A stretch of DNA of 64,000 nucleotides from Eucalyptus grandis (GCF_016545825.1 NC_052612.1:46731738-46795737), one strand, 5' to 3'; positions 11,390-23,274 are shown, counted from the stretch's first letter. A program made the numbers and translations. The notes: generated by a model not told the origin, from the letters alone.

Positions 11390-12440
11390 ATCCATCGAGG
11401 GCTAAAGCCTCTGCTGCAAGGGTTGAACCCCAAATGGAAGACATCCTTCAGGCATTGGCCAATATTGGAAATCTGATGGATAGACAAGCGCAGCAACAAC
11501 CCGAAGTGGAACGTCGCCCTCATGGATTGGTTGAACAATTTCTGAAGTTGAAACCACCTAAGTTTAGTGGAATGGGAAGTCTTGAGGAGGCGGAGTAATG
11601 GATTGATGGAATGGAACAGATTTTTCCGGTTGTTGAATTGTAGCGATGTTGAAAAGATAACCTTGGCAGAGTACCAGCTGGAGGGAAATGCAAAGTTTTG
11701 GTGGAGAGCTTCAAGGGACACGATCTTTCCACCAGGTATTGATATAAACTAGGATGAGTTTGTTAGGGCTTTCAATAGGAAGCATTTCTCTGATAGTGCT
11801 AAGGATAAGAAGATCACTGAATTTGTTTAGTTAGAATAAAGGGAGCTGACAGTAGACCAGTATGAGGCGAAATTTTTTGAATTGTCTAGGTATGCTCCTA
11901 GAATGATTGAGGGTCGAGAGGAAAAGGCTAAGAGATTCCTGAAAGGGCTAAGGACTGATATTAGGAAACAACTGGTGCCTTTGAGTATAAGGGATTACCA
12001 TGAGATTTATGAGAGGGTACATTGGTGGAGCAAGAGTTAGTGAGAGAGCAATCAGAATCTAAGAGGTAGATGACCTTTAATGATGTTCGAAGGGGTAAGA
12101 GACCCTATCCTGGTCAAGGTTAGACCTGGGATGTTAAGAAAAAGAGTAACTTTGGAAATTTTAGAAGAGCTTGGAGTGACCTAACTTTTGGGAAGGCGCT
12201 CTATCAGCCTGATGTTTGTCGAAAGTGTGATGGGAGGCATGGCCTAGGACCTTGCAATGGACGACTGAGATGTTATGGTTGTGGACAAGTAAGTCACCTT
12301 AGGAGGAATTGCCCACAAGAAAGGTTGCAAATGAGTGTTGGCTCGGTGCGACAGGTACAACAAAGTACTGGTGGACCAAACCTACCAAGGAATCCACATA
12401 GGCCACCACCACAGGGAAGGGTGTATGCGGTCACCCAAGA
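11390..12440 (+). pseudogene. element D gag, broken
   Basis: Capsid-nucleocapsid polyprotein of a gypsy element. Visible in order across several frames: HGLVEQFLKLKPPKFSG (11520), a central piece with FNRKHFSDSAKDKKITEF and VDQYEAKFFELSRYAPRMIE (11765-11910), FLKGLRTDIRKQLVPLS (11935), and a canonical CCHC zinc knuckle CYGCGQVSHLRRNC (12270-12312). Stops at several sites and frameshifts make it untranslatable. It corresponds to gag of element B. Confidence 0.8.
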
Positions 12441-12780
12441 GGAAGCGAAAGCTTCCAAAAGTGTTATCTCAGCTATGATTTCGATAGAGGGATAAGAAGG
12501 TATATGCGTTATTTGATATGAGTGGCACGCATTCATTTGGTCTGCAAAATATAGATGATTGTGAGAAATATGAGCAAATCTCTAGATATGCCTCTTCGTA
12601 TTTTTTACCACTGAAGGACATGTTGTTATCTACTTTAACATGTGAGATGTGTGAGATAACCCTAGGAGAATGAGATTTGGAGATGGACTTGATAATGATA
12701 GTTATGTATGACTTTGACGTCATCATAGAAATGGACTAGCTCCGTAAGCAATGGACTAGGATGAATGATCTCCTGAGATA
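12441..12780 (+). pseudogene. element D protease remnant
   Basis: The aspartic protease active site is recognisable as ALFDMSGTHSF (canonical ALFDSGATHSF), with the D kept but the following residues rearranged. The frame is broken on both sides. 12780-13110 holds little recognisable coding sequence. Confidence 0.6.
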
Positions 12781-13119
12781 GTACTTACCCATGCACTAAG
12801 GATAAAACCGTGAGGCTAAGAATGGGATAGGCTAAAGCGGATAATATCTTTGTAAGTTAGTCCCTATCGAAATGAGGCCCTCCAATGGATGTGTAGTTTG
12901 GGTTCGAACAAGGCGAAAGCTGGTGTACCTGTAACGACCCGATCCGATGAGGGTGGGGAGTGGACACCTAGGTCAGAGGACCAGAACAAGGAGTGGCTCC
13001 TGACAGGCTTCTAGGATGGCAAAAGGGGGCAGGAATGAACCGAACTATGAACGGAACTAGGAAGGCAGTGTTTATGGGATAATTTTATCAGAGTGGCATA
13101 GCGGAAGCATGGTTAAGCT

Positions 13120-13560
13120 TGTAGAACTTTTGTTTGTGAAAAAGAAGGACGGGTCGATGCATTTGTGCATTGATAATAGGCAATTGAATCATGTAATTGT
13201 TAAGAGTAAGTACTCATTACCTAGAATTAATGACCTATTTGACCAACTGTAAGGAAGTTCGATATTTTCTAAAATTGACTTGAGGTCGGGATATCATCAA
13301 TTAAGGATTAAGAAAGAAGACATTTCTAAGATCGTATTTAGGACTCGCTATGGATTCTATGAGTTCCTAGTTATGCTATCTAGATTGACGAATGCCTTAG
13401 CTGCATTCATGGATTTAATGGATATGATATTTAAGCCTTATTTGGATCAAATAGTGATTGTCTTCATTTGATGATATCCTAATATATTCTAAAGGACCTA
13501 AAAAACATGCGTAGCATCTAAGCGTAGTGCTGCAAACAAGGCTTAAGAAGTGAATTATAG
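13120..13560 (+). pseudogene. element D reverse transcriptase remnant
   Basis: Gypsy polymerase: [33 protein letters not shown], a stop, [20 protein letters not shown], then a YEF..LS.LTNA block. The catalytic FIDDIL region is frameshifted just after VIVFI by one extra base (near 13469). Sequence from 13561 to 14217 has no recognisable RNase H or integrase N-terminus; it may be highly diverged or replaced. Confidence 0.8.
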
Positions 13561-14217
13561 AGAGTGAGTTATGAATTTGAGGATTAAGTTATGATCATTT
13601 GAGCTAAGTAGTGACTTCCTATTAGATGATCTCATTGGAAGTCTTGATGCATTACATGGAGGCATTTAGTATGTATAGAATGATCTTGGAAGTCATGAGT
13701 TTGAGTGGTCATATGAGACATGAAATTATTTGTGGTTTATATGTCAAGATAATAGGTTTAATCGATGGTGGTCAACTTTTAATTTTAGGTGATGATCTCA
13801 GTTTGAAAAGGTTTGGTGGAATTAGTGGATATGATCAATTGTGGTTATAGTCTTTCCAAGGTGAAAAGGTGAAAAGGTGAAAGTTCAAGTTGTGGATTTG
13901 ATGAGTGATTAGTCCAAGTGATGATCCTTTAGGGTGAGACATGAGATATACTCGATGGAAACTAGACAAGTTCTTATCTTGGTGGATTGTCGATCTTCGA
14001 ATTGAATAAGTCTTAGTGGACTATCGATATTTGAATTGAATGAATGACGTTGTATTTTAGGCTTGAACCTATGTTGCAGTGAAAGCGTAGTGAATGTCTT
14101 TGTTGGACTGAACCAGATGAGTCATTAATGGTGTCGATTTTGATGGTTCTAGGCTTGAATTGATGGTGACAAAGGTATAGGAATAATTTGGCTAAATGGT
14201 GTGTTCGATTGAGACCG

Positions 14218-14607
14218 TTAGATATTCCAGAATGGAAATGGGATCATGTGATGATGGATTTCATGCAAGGATTACCAATGACATCAAGTGGTCATGACTC
14301 TATCTAGGTGATAGTAAATCACTTGACTAAGTCTACCCATTTCCTAGCAGTTCGCGTAGATTATCCGATGGATAATTTTGCTAATAGATGTGTAGGCCAA
14401 GTGGTACACTTACATGATATTCCTGTAATGATTACATTTGATCGAGACTCTAGGTTTTCTTCAAATTTTTGGAGAAGTCTCCAAGATGCTTTAGGGACGA
14501 AGCTTCAATTTAGTACTATTTTTCATTCTCAAACAAATGGACAAATGAAAAGAGTGATCCAAACACTAGAGGATATGTTGAGAGCTTGTATCCTTGTCTT
14601 TAGATAA
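14218..14607 (+). pseudogene. element D integrase core
   Basis: Integrase catalytic domain. The first aspartate is in WKWDHVMMDFMQGLP, the second in VMITFDRDSRFSSNFW. The third acidic residue, normally E in the HPQTDGQSERTIQTLEDMLR block, is lysine here (FHSQTNGQMKRVIQTLEDML), so the DDE triad is broken. A stop interrupts the first part near 14307. The reading frame jumps to the chromodomain part at 14613, so the GPY/F domain is deleted. Confidence 0.85.
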
Positions 14608-14612
14608 AAGTA

Positions 14613-14861
14613 CAGGCATGGCTGAGGAAGTATCAGCCAGACCCTGGTCACATACTCAATCATGAAGCCATCAAAGTGGATGAGAAAGTGAGGTACATTG
14701 AGGAGCTTGTGCAAGTATTGGATCGAAAGGAACAAATTCTCAGGACCAAGAAAATTCTATTGGTTAATATATTATGGCAACATCATGATGTGAAGGAAGC
14801 CACATGGGAAAGTGAAAATGAAATGAGGGAAAGGTACCCTCACTTGTTTGAGGAGACATAG
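14613..14861 (+). pseudogene. element D chromodomain-like pol tail
   Basis: C-terminal end of pol: KYQPDPGHILNHEAIKVDEK, then VLDRKEQILRTKKI, LVNILWQHHDVKEATWESE and RERYPHLFEE, then a stop. This is the same tail as in elements A, B and C (VKVLWQHH, ATWE, YPHLFEE). The last codons lead into TTTCGAGGACGAA and the 3' LTR. Confidence 0.8.
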
Positions 14862-14885
14862 GCAATGTCTAATTTCGAGGACGAA

Positions 14886-15115
14886 TGATCTGGTATTTAT
14901 ATAAATGGATAATTATGTTGTTGGAAACACGTCCTATGTCCATGTGAGACCAAGGATTTTTATTTGATGAGAAATTATGTTTTTGGCCATGAATTTTATA
15001 AGTTGGATTTTATTAAACTATGTTACAAAGTAATATGGCAATTTAAATTTGTAATTCGGTACCTTGTATAAGTGGGATTAAGATGAATTTTATAAGTTGG
15101 ATTATCAGATAAATA
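14886..15115 (+). mobile_element. 3' LTR of element D, truncated
   Basis: First 230 bp of the T3 LTR, matching 8042-8265 closely. It stops after GATAAATA, where unrelated sequence begins. Confidence 0.8.
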
Positions 15116-16013
15116 TGTTAGAGCATCCGATTTCACCATAACCACTACCACTAGATATGAATTTCATATTGTTGTGAATACAAGAACGATATCAATCATA
15201 TGATAGTGGAATTTCCTAATCTATTTACTATCCTATCTCTAGGTATAGCAAACCTACTCAGCTTATTAATTCACTAAATCTCTATGTGAATTAAAATAAG
15301 CATAAGTGCATTAAAAACTATGAATATTCCCGGCTTACAATGAGTCTTTTAGATCACTTTATTACCGAAAGTTACACAAATAACACAATATATCTCTATC
15401 CACGTTTAATTCATGGTTATATATTATAATGAGCAATTACATATTATCACTTCTTAGTCTCAAGCATGCACATCAAATTATTCACGTGGTGGCCAGTCAC
15501 TCAAAAGCATTAAGTACAATAATATATAACTCACACGAATGAAATCAATTGTAAAACATAAAAATCATAAAATTCACATCATCATGGTTAGGTTGCATCA
15601 TAGCCTAACAAAAGAAAATTAGACCATAGTAGAAAAATAAATAAAAATATAAATCAAACCCAGCATCTTGAATCAAAGAACAAGAATTCTATCACCACTT
15701 TTGTTTTCTCTTCAAAGTATTTGAAAAAGTCTGAGAATAATGAAAAAACGATCTATGAAAACTCCCAACGCTTGCGAGATAACATTAGGAAACAAAGTCA
15801 AGAATTTCCTGATTTGATATCCATCTTCAACTGCTTTTTTTATTTGAATTCTTGATATTTGCCATTATTTTCCTTATATTCTTCATATCTCATTATTCTG
15901 CATAAACAAGGAAAATTCAAATAATTAGAAGGAAATCCAAATATTTTCTCATAGATAATGCATTAATTGTTGCCTAAAATAGGTAAAATAACTCTATTTT
16001 TATAGAGTTATCA
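15116..16013. other. unassigned repeat-like block bounded by TG and CA
   Basis: About 900 bp, AT-rich, starting TGTTAGAGC and ending GAGTTATCA. No ORF of note. A short hairpin lies at its right end (15988-16011): arms ATAACTCTAT and ATAGAGTTAT with a 4-T loop. The left neighbour is a T3 LTR and the right neighbour a T1 LTR, so no target duplication can be tested. It may be a solo LTR of an unrecognised family. Confidence 0.35.
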
Positions 16014-16087
16014 ACCCGTCACTCGATGAAAATTGAGGACGATGCTCCTATATGGAATGCCTCTCGTCAACGGATGCCGGTCGCAGT
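16014..16087 (+). mobile_element. T1 LTR piece left of a T2 insertion
   Basis: Matches the opposite strand of 33318-33395 (CGTCACTCGATGAAAAT, CAACGGATGCCGGTCGCAGT). It ends where the T2 LTR starts, at the same T1 position as the junction at 18423. Confidence 0.7.
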
Positions 16088-16300
16088 TGTGACATTCCAG
16101 AAGCGTCATATACTAAGCGCAAGCGGAAATTATACAGATTATCATCTTGACAGGACCTGTTGATTACAATTATCGGACTGTAGCATCCATCTAGAATTGG
16201 TTAGCATGTATAACATGGACATTTTAAGATCTAAAGCTTTATAACACAAGGTCACCCTCTAATAGTCCTGTCACTTAGTATTAGACAATCCAACTAAGAA
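16088..16300. mobile_element. T2 LTR fragment (first 213 bp)
   Basis: Starts TGTGACATTCCAGAAG and matches 18424-18617 plus 19882-19900 nearly base for base, and 34379-34590 less closely. It stops after CAACTAAGAA, where T1 sequence begins. Confidence 0.8.
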
Positions 16301-18423
16301 TTCGATCAAAAATTGACTACTCGACGGTGCTAATCTGCAATGGTCAATACATCACCATTATAATTGATTAGAGACTAGAGAGAGGTCGATTTGACAAAAG
16401 CGCGTAATTAAATTGTGGGTGATTTCACATGATTGTAAAATTCACGTCAAACGGCACTAAATTGATTTTTTAGTCGATTCTGTACCAGGTGCTCGTAATT
16501 GAAACCTTGAGATTTTTACGACAATCGAGAGTCGCCGATGAATCAAAGATGTGCAAATGTGGATTGAAAATTATCAACCATGGGTCAAACGCGAAAGAAT
16601 TCCTAAAAGCTTCCCAGTAGGTTAGGTCACTTTAAAATCACGTCGATCGAAATTAACCATGAAATTAAACCCGGTTTTAGGAATCGAAAGTTTTAGAGTG
16701 TCACGATTTATTATTAGGACATCGTCACATCCTTTGAAGAATTTTGAAGAGCCTGGAATTTTGGCGGGAAACTCAAATTTGCAAATTAAATGATGGAAAT
16801 TCGGGGGGCTCTTTATTTGGATTTTTAGGATACCAAATTGAAGTAATTTGTAGAGAATGGGGGCAAATTCGTATGGGCACCTTAGTTGGTATTTTGGAGG
16901 CCAATTTGGCTTGATTTGGTAAGAAATTAAATGAAGACCAATGTAAATTCGTAGGGCTACCACCAAGGGGTGTTTTGGCCTTCAAATTTGGTTGATTTGT
17001 AAGGATAATGTGAAGAAGCCTCGACAGCTTGGGCAGCAAACTTTAGGGGTTAGACCACTTGAGTGCCTTGACATTTGGCTTGCAAGCCCAATGGCTCAAG
17101 CAAAGACTTTCAAGGCCATTGTCTCCTCTTGGTTCCCCTTCTCTCCCCTTTGATTCTCGACCAGCCCAACAGAAGCCCCCTTGTAGCTGCTTCTTCCTTT
17201 CTTCTTCTTCTTCATCTTCATCCTCTTCTTCTCCATTTCCTTGCCACAAGTTCCCAAAACTAGAACCCACCTACACCAACCAAGGACAGCCACCAAACTC
17301 AGCCACCAAGCCCCAGCCCTTGCCTTGACTCTAGTTGCGAGCCCGTCCCGAGCTAACGCTAGCCCACGTCAACATGCGACCAGCTCCAGTGACGCCAGCC
17401 ACCTCAACCGGCCTGATGTCACCAGCCATCGCCACCAGTCCTTGCTCCGATCCAGCTGCCATCCCTACGCCGTCCAGTCATCGGCGCGGCAGCTAGCCCT
17501 TTCAACCCTCTCGACCAGCCCCTCGAACATAACCAAAGTTCTAGTTGGGCTGTGAGCCTTCCAAGGCTTTTTTAGCCTCATTTTAGCCCCCTTTGGTGTC
17601 GTCGTAGGCCCGGGTCTTGGTCGTCGTCGCGCTACCATCGCCGTGAACAGGTTTTCGTGCTAAACCGGTGAGTTAACCTCCTAAACTCTAATTAAGGAGT
17701 TAATTACCCTTAGAAGGGATTAGTTTAGGCCTAAATAGGATTAAGGTTGATTTAGTTAGTTTAATTATTTAGTTGGTTAATTAGTTAGGTTAATTAGGTG
17801 GTAGATAGCTTAGATGATTAGCCTAATTAGTGTAATGTACTTATCCTAGCTAAGTTAATTAATTAGTCCAATTTAAGTGGTTAGATTAGCTTAGGTGGAT
17901 TAATTGAGGGTTTAATTTAAATATTTTGCAACTTATTTAATAAATTATTATTTAGCGTAAATTATACCGAGATAGTCGGTTGTCGAATCTCGTGTTGATT
18001 GTCATGGTTGTATTGGTTTGTGCAATTAAGTGTTAAATTGTGTAATTTGATGCTTGATGGTGATTTTGAATTATTATTTAAAAATTTGAATTTTTTTATT
18101 TAATTAGAAAAATACCGAGTGTTGGGTTTTGACTCCAAAAATATTTTACGCAATATATAAAATCGTGGATTTTAAAAGAGAGTATATCACGTTTTATGGT
18201 TCAATCGATTGTGTGTCCACCACAATTATTTTACTGGGTATTTTTAATATGAAGAAAATAGTACAAGTTTATTATTTGAAATTGAGGCATTTGAGTGCAA
18301 AGCACGATGTTCTCGGCCGAGAATGGATGTGCGTGTGATCACTATGAGAACCTATCACTCGATTAAAATCGAGGGCGATGCTCCTATATGGAATGTCCCT
18401 TGTCAACGGATGCCGATCGTAGT
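16301..18423 (+). mobile_element. T1 LTR, left part, plus orientation
   Basis: Reverse-strand counterpart of the T1 LTRs of elements A and B: 16301-16760 matches the opposite strand of 26040-26466, and 17040-17640 matches the opposite strand of 25095-25700. It begins about 170 bp into the LTR and continues to the T2 insertion at 18424; the right part resumes at 23275. A CTT-rich stretch lies at 17190-17245. Open frames such as 17059-17328 and 17241-17555 run over low-complexity sequence and are not supported as genes. Confidence 0.75.
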
Positions 18424-18617
18424 TGTAACATTCTAGAAGTGTTACATACTAAGTGCAAGCCAAAATTATACAAATTATCATCTTGAGAGGACCTGTTGAT
18501 TACAATTATCAGACTGTAGCATCCATCTAGAATTGGTTAGCATGTATAACATGGACATTTTAAGATGGAAAGCTTTATAACACAAGGTCACCTTGTAATA
18601 GTCCTGTCACTTAGTAT

Positions 18618-19876
18618 TGTTAGGGAAATCCCTTATGATGTTTTGAATATGACAAAATAAATCAAAGGCTACTAACATGTTAGTGGTTAAGTAATAGACC
18701 ATGTAGATAATATAACATGTAAAAGATATTGTCAAAGTCTAAAGACGGCCAGAAGACTGAACGTGACACATGTCTAAATTCTATTCTGAAGATTTCTAGA
18801 CTTTTGTGTGAAAGTCTCAAGACTGCCAGACTTTAGTGTCAAAGTCTGTTCTACATCAGAAGTATGCTTACTCTGACAAATTCCAGACTGAACGTGAATG
18901 AAGAAACATAAGACAGACTCTATGCTGAAGCTAAACCAGAAGACAAACTCTATGTTGAAGTTGAACTTATTCAGATTGTGTTCAGACTCAGATTGTAAAG
19001 TCTATTGCACTCAGACTCAGATTGTACAGTCTATTGCACTCAGACTTTACATCCAGATTCGACATAACGTAACACAAGCCCCAATTATATAACAGCTAGT
19101 GATCTGGTTTGGATTCTACATCAAAATTGATTTGATTGACTCAATCTAATTGATTGACAATTGGATATTGAAGACAAGAACTTTCTATACGAATAAACTC
19201 TACTTATGGAAATCAAGATTCTTTTTGTATGGGCGATTGAAATCAATTTGGGATTCTACTTTTGTCACTCAACGGCTACCAAATCTTCTAGATATAGAGC
19301 TGTCCAATGGGTAGATTGGAAGGCGATTCTCAAGATATTGTCCAACGGCTAGTTTGGAAGTGGAGAAGTATTTAAGAAGATGAAGGACCGATGAGCAAGT
19401 AAGAGACGGAGCGTAGAATTTATAATTCCAAAGTCCAAGCGATCTTTGTTCATACACTTGTCTCTTGTGAGCTTAAATGTTTGTGATCGTGAGATAAATA
19501 CCAAAAGAGTGACTTAGTGATATAGTGTGATCTACTACTAAGTGTTTGCACTCAAAGTTGTAATCTCCTTTTGATTGCATAGTGGAATCTAGCCAAGAAA
19601 GATGTTAGTGTGGGAGAGTGGACGTAAGCTTGGATTAAGCCGAACCTCTATAAACCTTGTGTTCTTATTCTCTTCCCTGAATCTCTTTATTTTGTTTGTA
19701 ATTCTATTTAACTGCTAAAGTCTGATCTCGCTCAAAGTTTGCTGCTCTTCAGACTTAGTTTCAAAAGTCTGTTGTTATTTAAACTCATGTTAAAAGTAAA
19801 GGTTTTCACTGCATTTTGCAGAATCTATTTTTTACACCTATTCAACCCCCTCTAGGTGTTCATACTAGCACTTTCA
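18618..19876 (+). mobile_element. solo LTR of a SIRE-like Ty1/copia element
   Basis: 1259 bp from TGTTAGGGAAATCCC to AGCACTTTCA, flanked by the 5-bp target duplication AGTAT (18613-18617 and 19877-19881). It splits a T2 LTR cleanly: the sequence on both sides rejoins to match 16261-16300. The ATCCCTTATGATGTTTTGAA start and the CTATTCAACCCCCTCTAGGTG stretch near the end are typical of SIRE/Maximus LTRs. It contains a 33-bp direct repeat near 18970-19040 (CACTCAGACTCAGATTGTA). No internal region remains, which is the usual result of LTR-LTR recombination. Confidence 0.85.
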
Positions 19877-20147
19877 AGTATTAGACAATCCAACTAAGAA
19901 CGTATATAAGGATCATAAGGAACTTCATTAAATTTCCTGTTAAAAGTATTCAGGCTAACAAACATCTTTCTAGATTACTTACAAGTTCTTCACCGATGTA
20001 CCACACATTTACATGTTCTTGTCAAAAGTGTAAGTAAACAGCTAGGGAAAAGGATGAGAGGGTTCCTAACTTTGCTACCCCCACACTAGCCCAGGTCCAT
20101 ACAAAAAATAAAAGACGTCTTCTCCAGCTTCATCATGATCTGGGTGC

Positions 20148-20393
20148 TTAAGCACCTCCAGCCCTAGCTCCAGGTCCTCCAACACTGAAATGAAGAGGGC
20201 CAATTAGCTCCCCCTCATGGTTTACAAACCACGCAACAAACCTCATAGGTATCCAATCTACCGTACCATCATCCATCCAAAGTGTAGCCTCATATCTCGT
20301 GTAGGTCAGCTCGATATCGGGATCATACACATCATGGAAAGATACATCGATACGCGTTATCATCCCATAACGAGCAATCGGTGGTACGTCCAT
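20148..20393 (-). other. 81-codon ORF in T2 LTR
   Basis: Begins MDVPPIARYG and ends VGGPGARAGGA, stop included in the span. Same length as the ORF in the other T2 copy (34855-35100), with about 70% identical residues and many conservative changes (D/E, I/V, F/Y, L/M, K/R). A splice-acceptor-like TTTTTCAG lies 10 bases before the ATG (CAG at 20405-20403). An in-frame extension upstream (to 20513) is possible but not shared. No known domain is recognised. The central W(M)D.G....PMRFVAWF.NHEGE is the best conserved part. Confidence 0.4.
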
Positions 20394-20744
20394 TCTAACG
20401 ATCTGAAAAATAGAAAGGAATGAGCAATGGTCAATAAAGAAATAATAAGACCCTAAACTAGACAATCCATAGTTGCCAAGAAAGCAAGAGAACACAACTA
20501 AATAGCTTAACATACTTAGGCGGGATTGTCACGGGTATAACTAAATGAATGCCAAAAACATGCTAAATACACATGTATACCTCATGCTCTTAATCTGAAC
20601 AAAGATGAAATGCAATAGTAGCAAACGAACTCACACGCCAAGTGGAATTACATTATAGTGTGTATATCAAAGTCCACCCTCGATTAATTTTCCCACTGAA
20701 ACGCAAGCCGGCCCGATCGAGTCACTTCTGGAATCCCACATTCG

Positions 20745-20990
20745 GACTTCCATAATATTGCTATCATGGGCATCTCACTCCAAGGCATCCCGATAATCAC
20801 ACAACGACGCATCCCAAGATCACTTAGCATGTGGCATTTCACTCTGAGGCATCCCGGTATCCCACAACCGAGGCATCCCTGATCACACAGAGGGGCATCT
20901 CACTCTGAGGCATCCCAACATCTCACTCAACCGAGGCATCCAAGATCACACAGCATGGGCATCCCACTCCCTGGGGCATCACTAGCATCT
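20745..20990. repeat. GGGCATCTCACTC tandem repeat in T2 LTR
   Basis: Three to four degenerate units of about 50-65 bp with GGGCATCTCACTC, AGGCATCCC and AGATCACACAGCATG pieces. Better preserved at 35505-35740. Confidence 0.65.
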
Positions 20991-23274
20991 CAATACCGAT
21001 GGAAATCTCTTACTCATTTGAAGCTCACATTCCACACATTACACCTTTGAATAATATCACCTCACAGCATGCGTGAGAGCTCAAGAGTACACACAATCAC
21101 TTCAAGTAAGACTCATGCTCACACAACACTTTATTCATATCGCACTCATTGCATGCACATACCACGATTGGTAACCACACAATGACGAAACTTTCAATTA
21201 TGGAAGAGGCATGCTCATGCACAAACTAACCATTATTACAAGACCATTAGACTACCTATATGTCATGAAAATCAGCTATAAGGGGTACAACATCTATTGT
21301 ACTATCTCGGATCAATGCAGGATATAAGCTAATAAGAGCAGTTTCAATCACAGGAGCAGAAAGTACGTCAAATCTTATCAAAAAGCTAAGAAATTTTAGT
21401 ATGTTATAGAAGAGATATAGATTAACATTTTTTGTGCAGAAACCTAAGCCTATATCTCAATGTATAAAGAGCGGTAACTTGCTGTCTTCATTCCTAAAAT
21501 TCTGCAGCAACTTCCAGATTGAGTACCTACAGAAGAGGGATTATTTCACTGCCCAAACCTTGACCGTTTGTTCTCAAATTTTGATATGTTGTTCTAGAGA
21601 CGTGTCCTACAAATTTCATGAAGGGTTTAAGGTCCAATTCCATCTATAAAAGTACAGAAAATTCGTAGAACTACCTAAGGTTTTGCTGTCTTCTTTAGAT
21701 CAGCTTACTGTTCGAAGGGAAAATGATCTCGCCAACACGTTTTCGCAAGAATCACACTATAACTAGAGGTCGAAACCTAAAATAGTTAGTATTCTCTTAA
21801 GTAAACTAGTTCTTTCCTTTAACTACACCTTTAAAATCTCAAGTGACGCATAACTAATAAGTTTTTCCATCTTTGTCTTTCCCAAATAGAGTGCTTCAAA
21901 CTATTATTCCCATATACAGCTCAACTAAGCTACTTAGCTCATCTATAACTTCTCTTTCAGTACCCCGACACCTCTCCAACAACATCTAAGAGTGACCTTA
22001 GTAGCTCTTTGCCTACATACAGCAATCCACAGCTCGATTCAAGACAAGTACTCATCTACAACGACATGCAACACCTTTCTTCACTCGGTGGTTACCTTTC
22101 CACCAACTCGACCAAACTTAGCTCCCTTGCACTCAATTCTTTAACTATCTAAAGCCCTATCATGACATGCAAGGACTCACAGCTTTGTTTGAATGCTCAT
22201 CTAGCCCATTTCAACTCAAAACAGAATCATCCAACCTAATCCTCCACCATTCAGCATGCTCCGCAAGTTCCCTCGACAAACAGCAGATAAATTCTAGTTT
22301 AGGAACTCATCATTTCCTTACCAGTTACTTGGCTTCATGGGTGGCTCAATGCTTTCCAAGAATCTACTCTCAAACTCATGCAAGAAGAAGCAAGGTCGCC
22401 AGAGCTGCTGGGCTTCGCTTCTGCTCGAGCCGCGAGAGAAGAGAAATGAGAGAGAGTTTTCGGTTCTATTTTTGGAGAGAGAGAGGGAATGATGTGAACT
22501 TTGAGGGAGTTTGGCTTGAGTGTGTGCAAATTTTCAATCCCAAGGAGAAGTAATCATTAGCAAGATTAATCATTATGTTTCCTCTGCAGCTTCAGGTTAG
22601 GGGGTAAAAATCGAAGGGAAGGAAGGGTGTCGTGGCTTCCATGCACGCTTCATTCTTCATAGTCAACATCTGGCGTTCGAAAACAATTTACTCCTAATGC
22701 ATGTTGTTAGTTGGTCTATTAGTTTCTAATGTTTCTTACTTAGTTTCGTTCCAAATCCACAAAATTTCGATTCCCTCATAACTATACGAATCTATGAGTT
22801 CGTATGAATCGAAATGACATGTTAACATCTTGGCACTAATCTACGAACAAGAATTTATCGTGAGAAATTACTCAAGTTAATGATCGACAATAGAGTTGAA
22901 ATCGCTTATAAGTTTTTAATAAAATTTCTAACTAAATCCCTCGTAACGGTAATCTATAAACTTAATCGAAAATTAAGGCGCTCAGGCCTAAATTCCAGTC
23001 TCTGGCCCACTGGGCTCATCCTACGACAATTCACGGCCCACTAGACTTAATTTACCATTCTAATGAACTCGACTCTTGGCCCGCTCCAAGCCAAGTCCAA
23101 GTCCATATCCTATCCTTTAGCCGATCGAGCCCATACTCGATATCTTTGTGGCTTGTTAACCACTTAAGTCCAAACTTTCCTCACGGTCCAACAGGCTTGT
23201 CTTCTGGCCCGCTTTAAAATAATCCAAGCCCTTAACGGTCTAATTACACTTATAGGGTCGGTAAAATTCGGGAT

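Larger units (their letters stand above)
8042..15115 (+). mobile_element. Ty3/gypsy element D (Tekay/Del type), degraded
   Basis: Plus-strand chromovirus with all parts recognisable: 5' LTR of family T3 (8042-10971), primer binding site (10979), gag with zinc knuckle, protease trace, reverse transcriptase, integrase, chromodomain-like tail and a truncated 3' LTR (14886-15115). The two LTR starts both read TGATCTGGTATTTATATAA and stay very similar over about 220 bp, with a few substitutions and indels. Coding regions are full of stops and frameshifts, the integrase catalytic glutamate is changed, and 13561-14217 has no recognisable pol. The usual purine-rich run before the 3' LTR is not obvious. 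Confidence 0.8.
18424..23274 (-). mobile_element. T2 LTR interrupted by a copia solo LTR
   Basis: Starts TGTAACATTCTAG (18424) and ends near 23274 (GGGTCGGTAAAATTCGGGATAA). Without the 1259-bp copia LTR it is about 3.6 kb, like the solo T2 copy at 34379-38037 (3659 bp). Shared landmarks are the ORF at 20148-20393, GGGCATCTCACTC repeats (20745-20990) and a GA-rich tract near 22435. Its left flank is T1 sequence ending ATCGTAGT and its right flank resumes T1 at 23275. The last bases of the LTR and target duplication are missing, so a small deletion occurred there. Orientation is inferred from the ORF and splice-like site on the minus strand. Confidence 0.75.

Noticed and set aside
17059..17555. 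Overlapping serine/proline-rich frames
   Set aside because: They fall in T1 LTR sequence with CTT and CCA low complexity, and the same stretch occurs in other LTR copies at 25095-25700 and 26490-26880.
20700..21000. Regularly spaced repeats considered as a CRISPR-like array
   Set aside because: Units are degenerate, spacers are not unique, the same array occurs in another copy of the same LTR, and the DNA is plant nuclear.
22167..22553. 128-codon frame near a GA-rich tract
   Set aside because: Part of a T2 LTR; the other T2 copy does not keep the frame.
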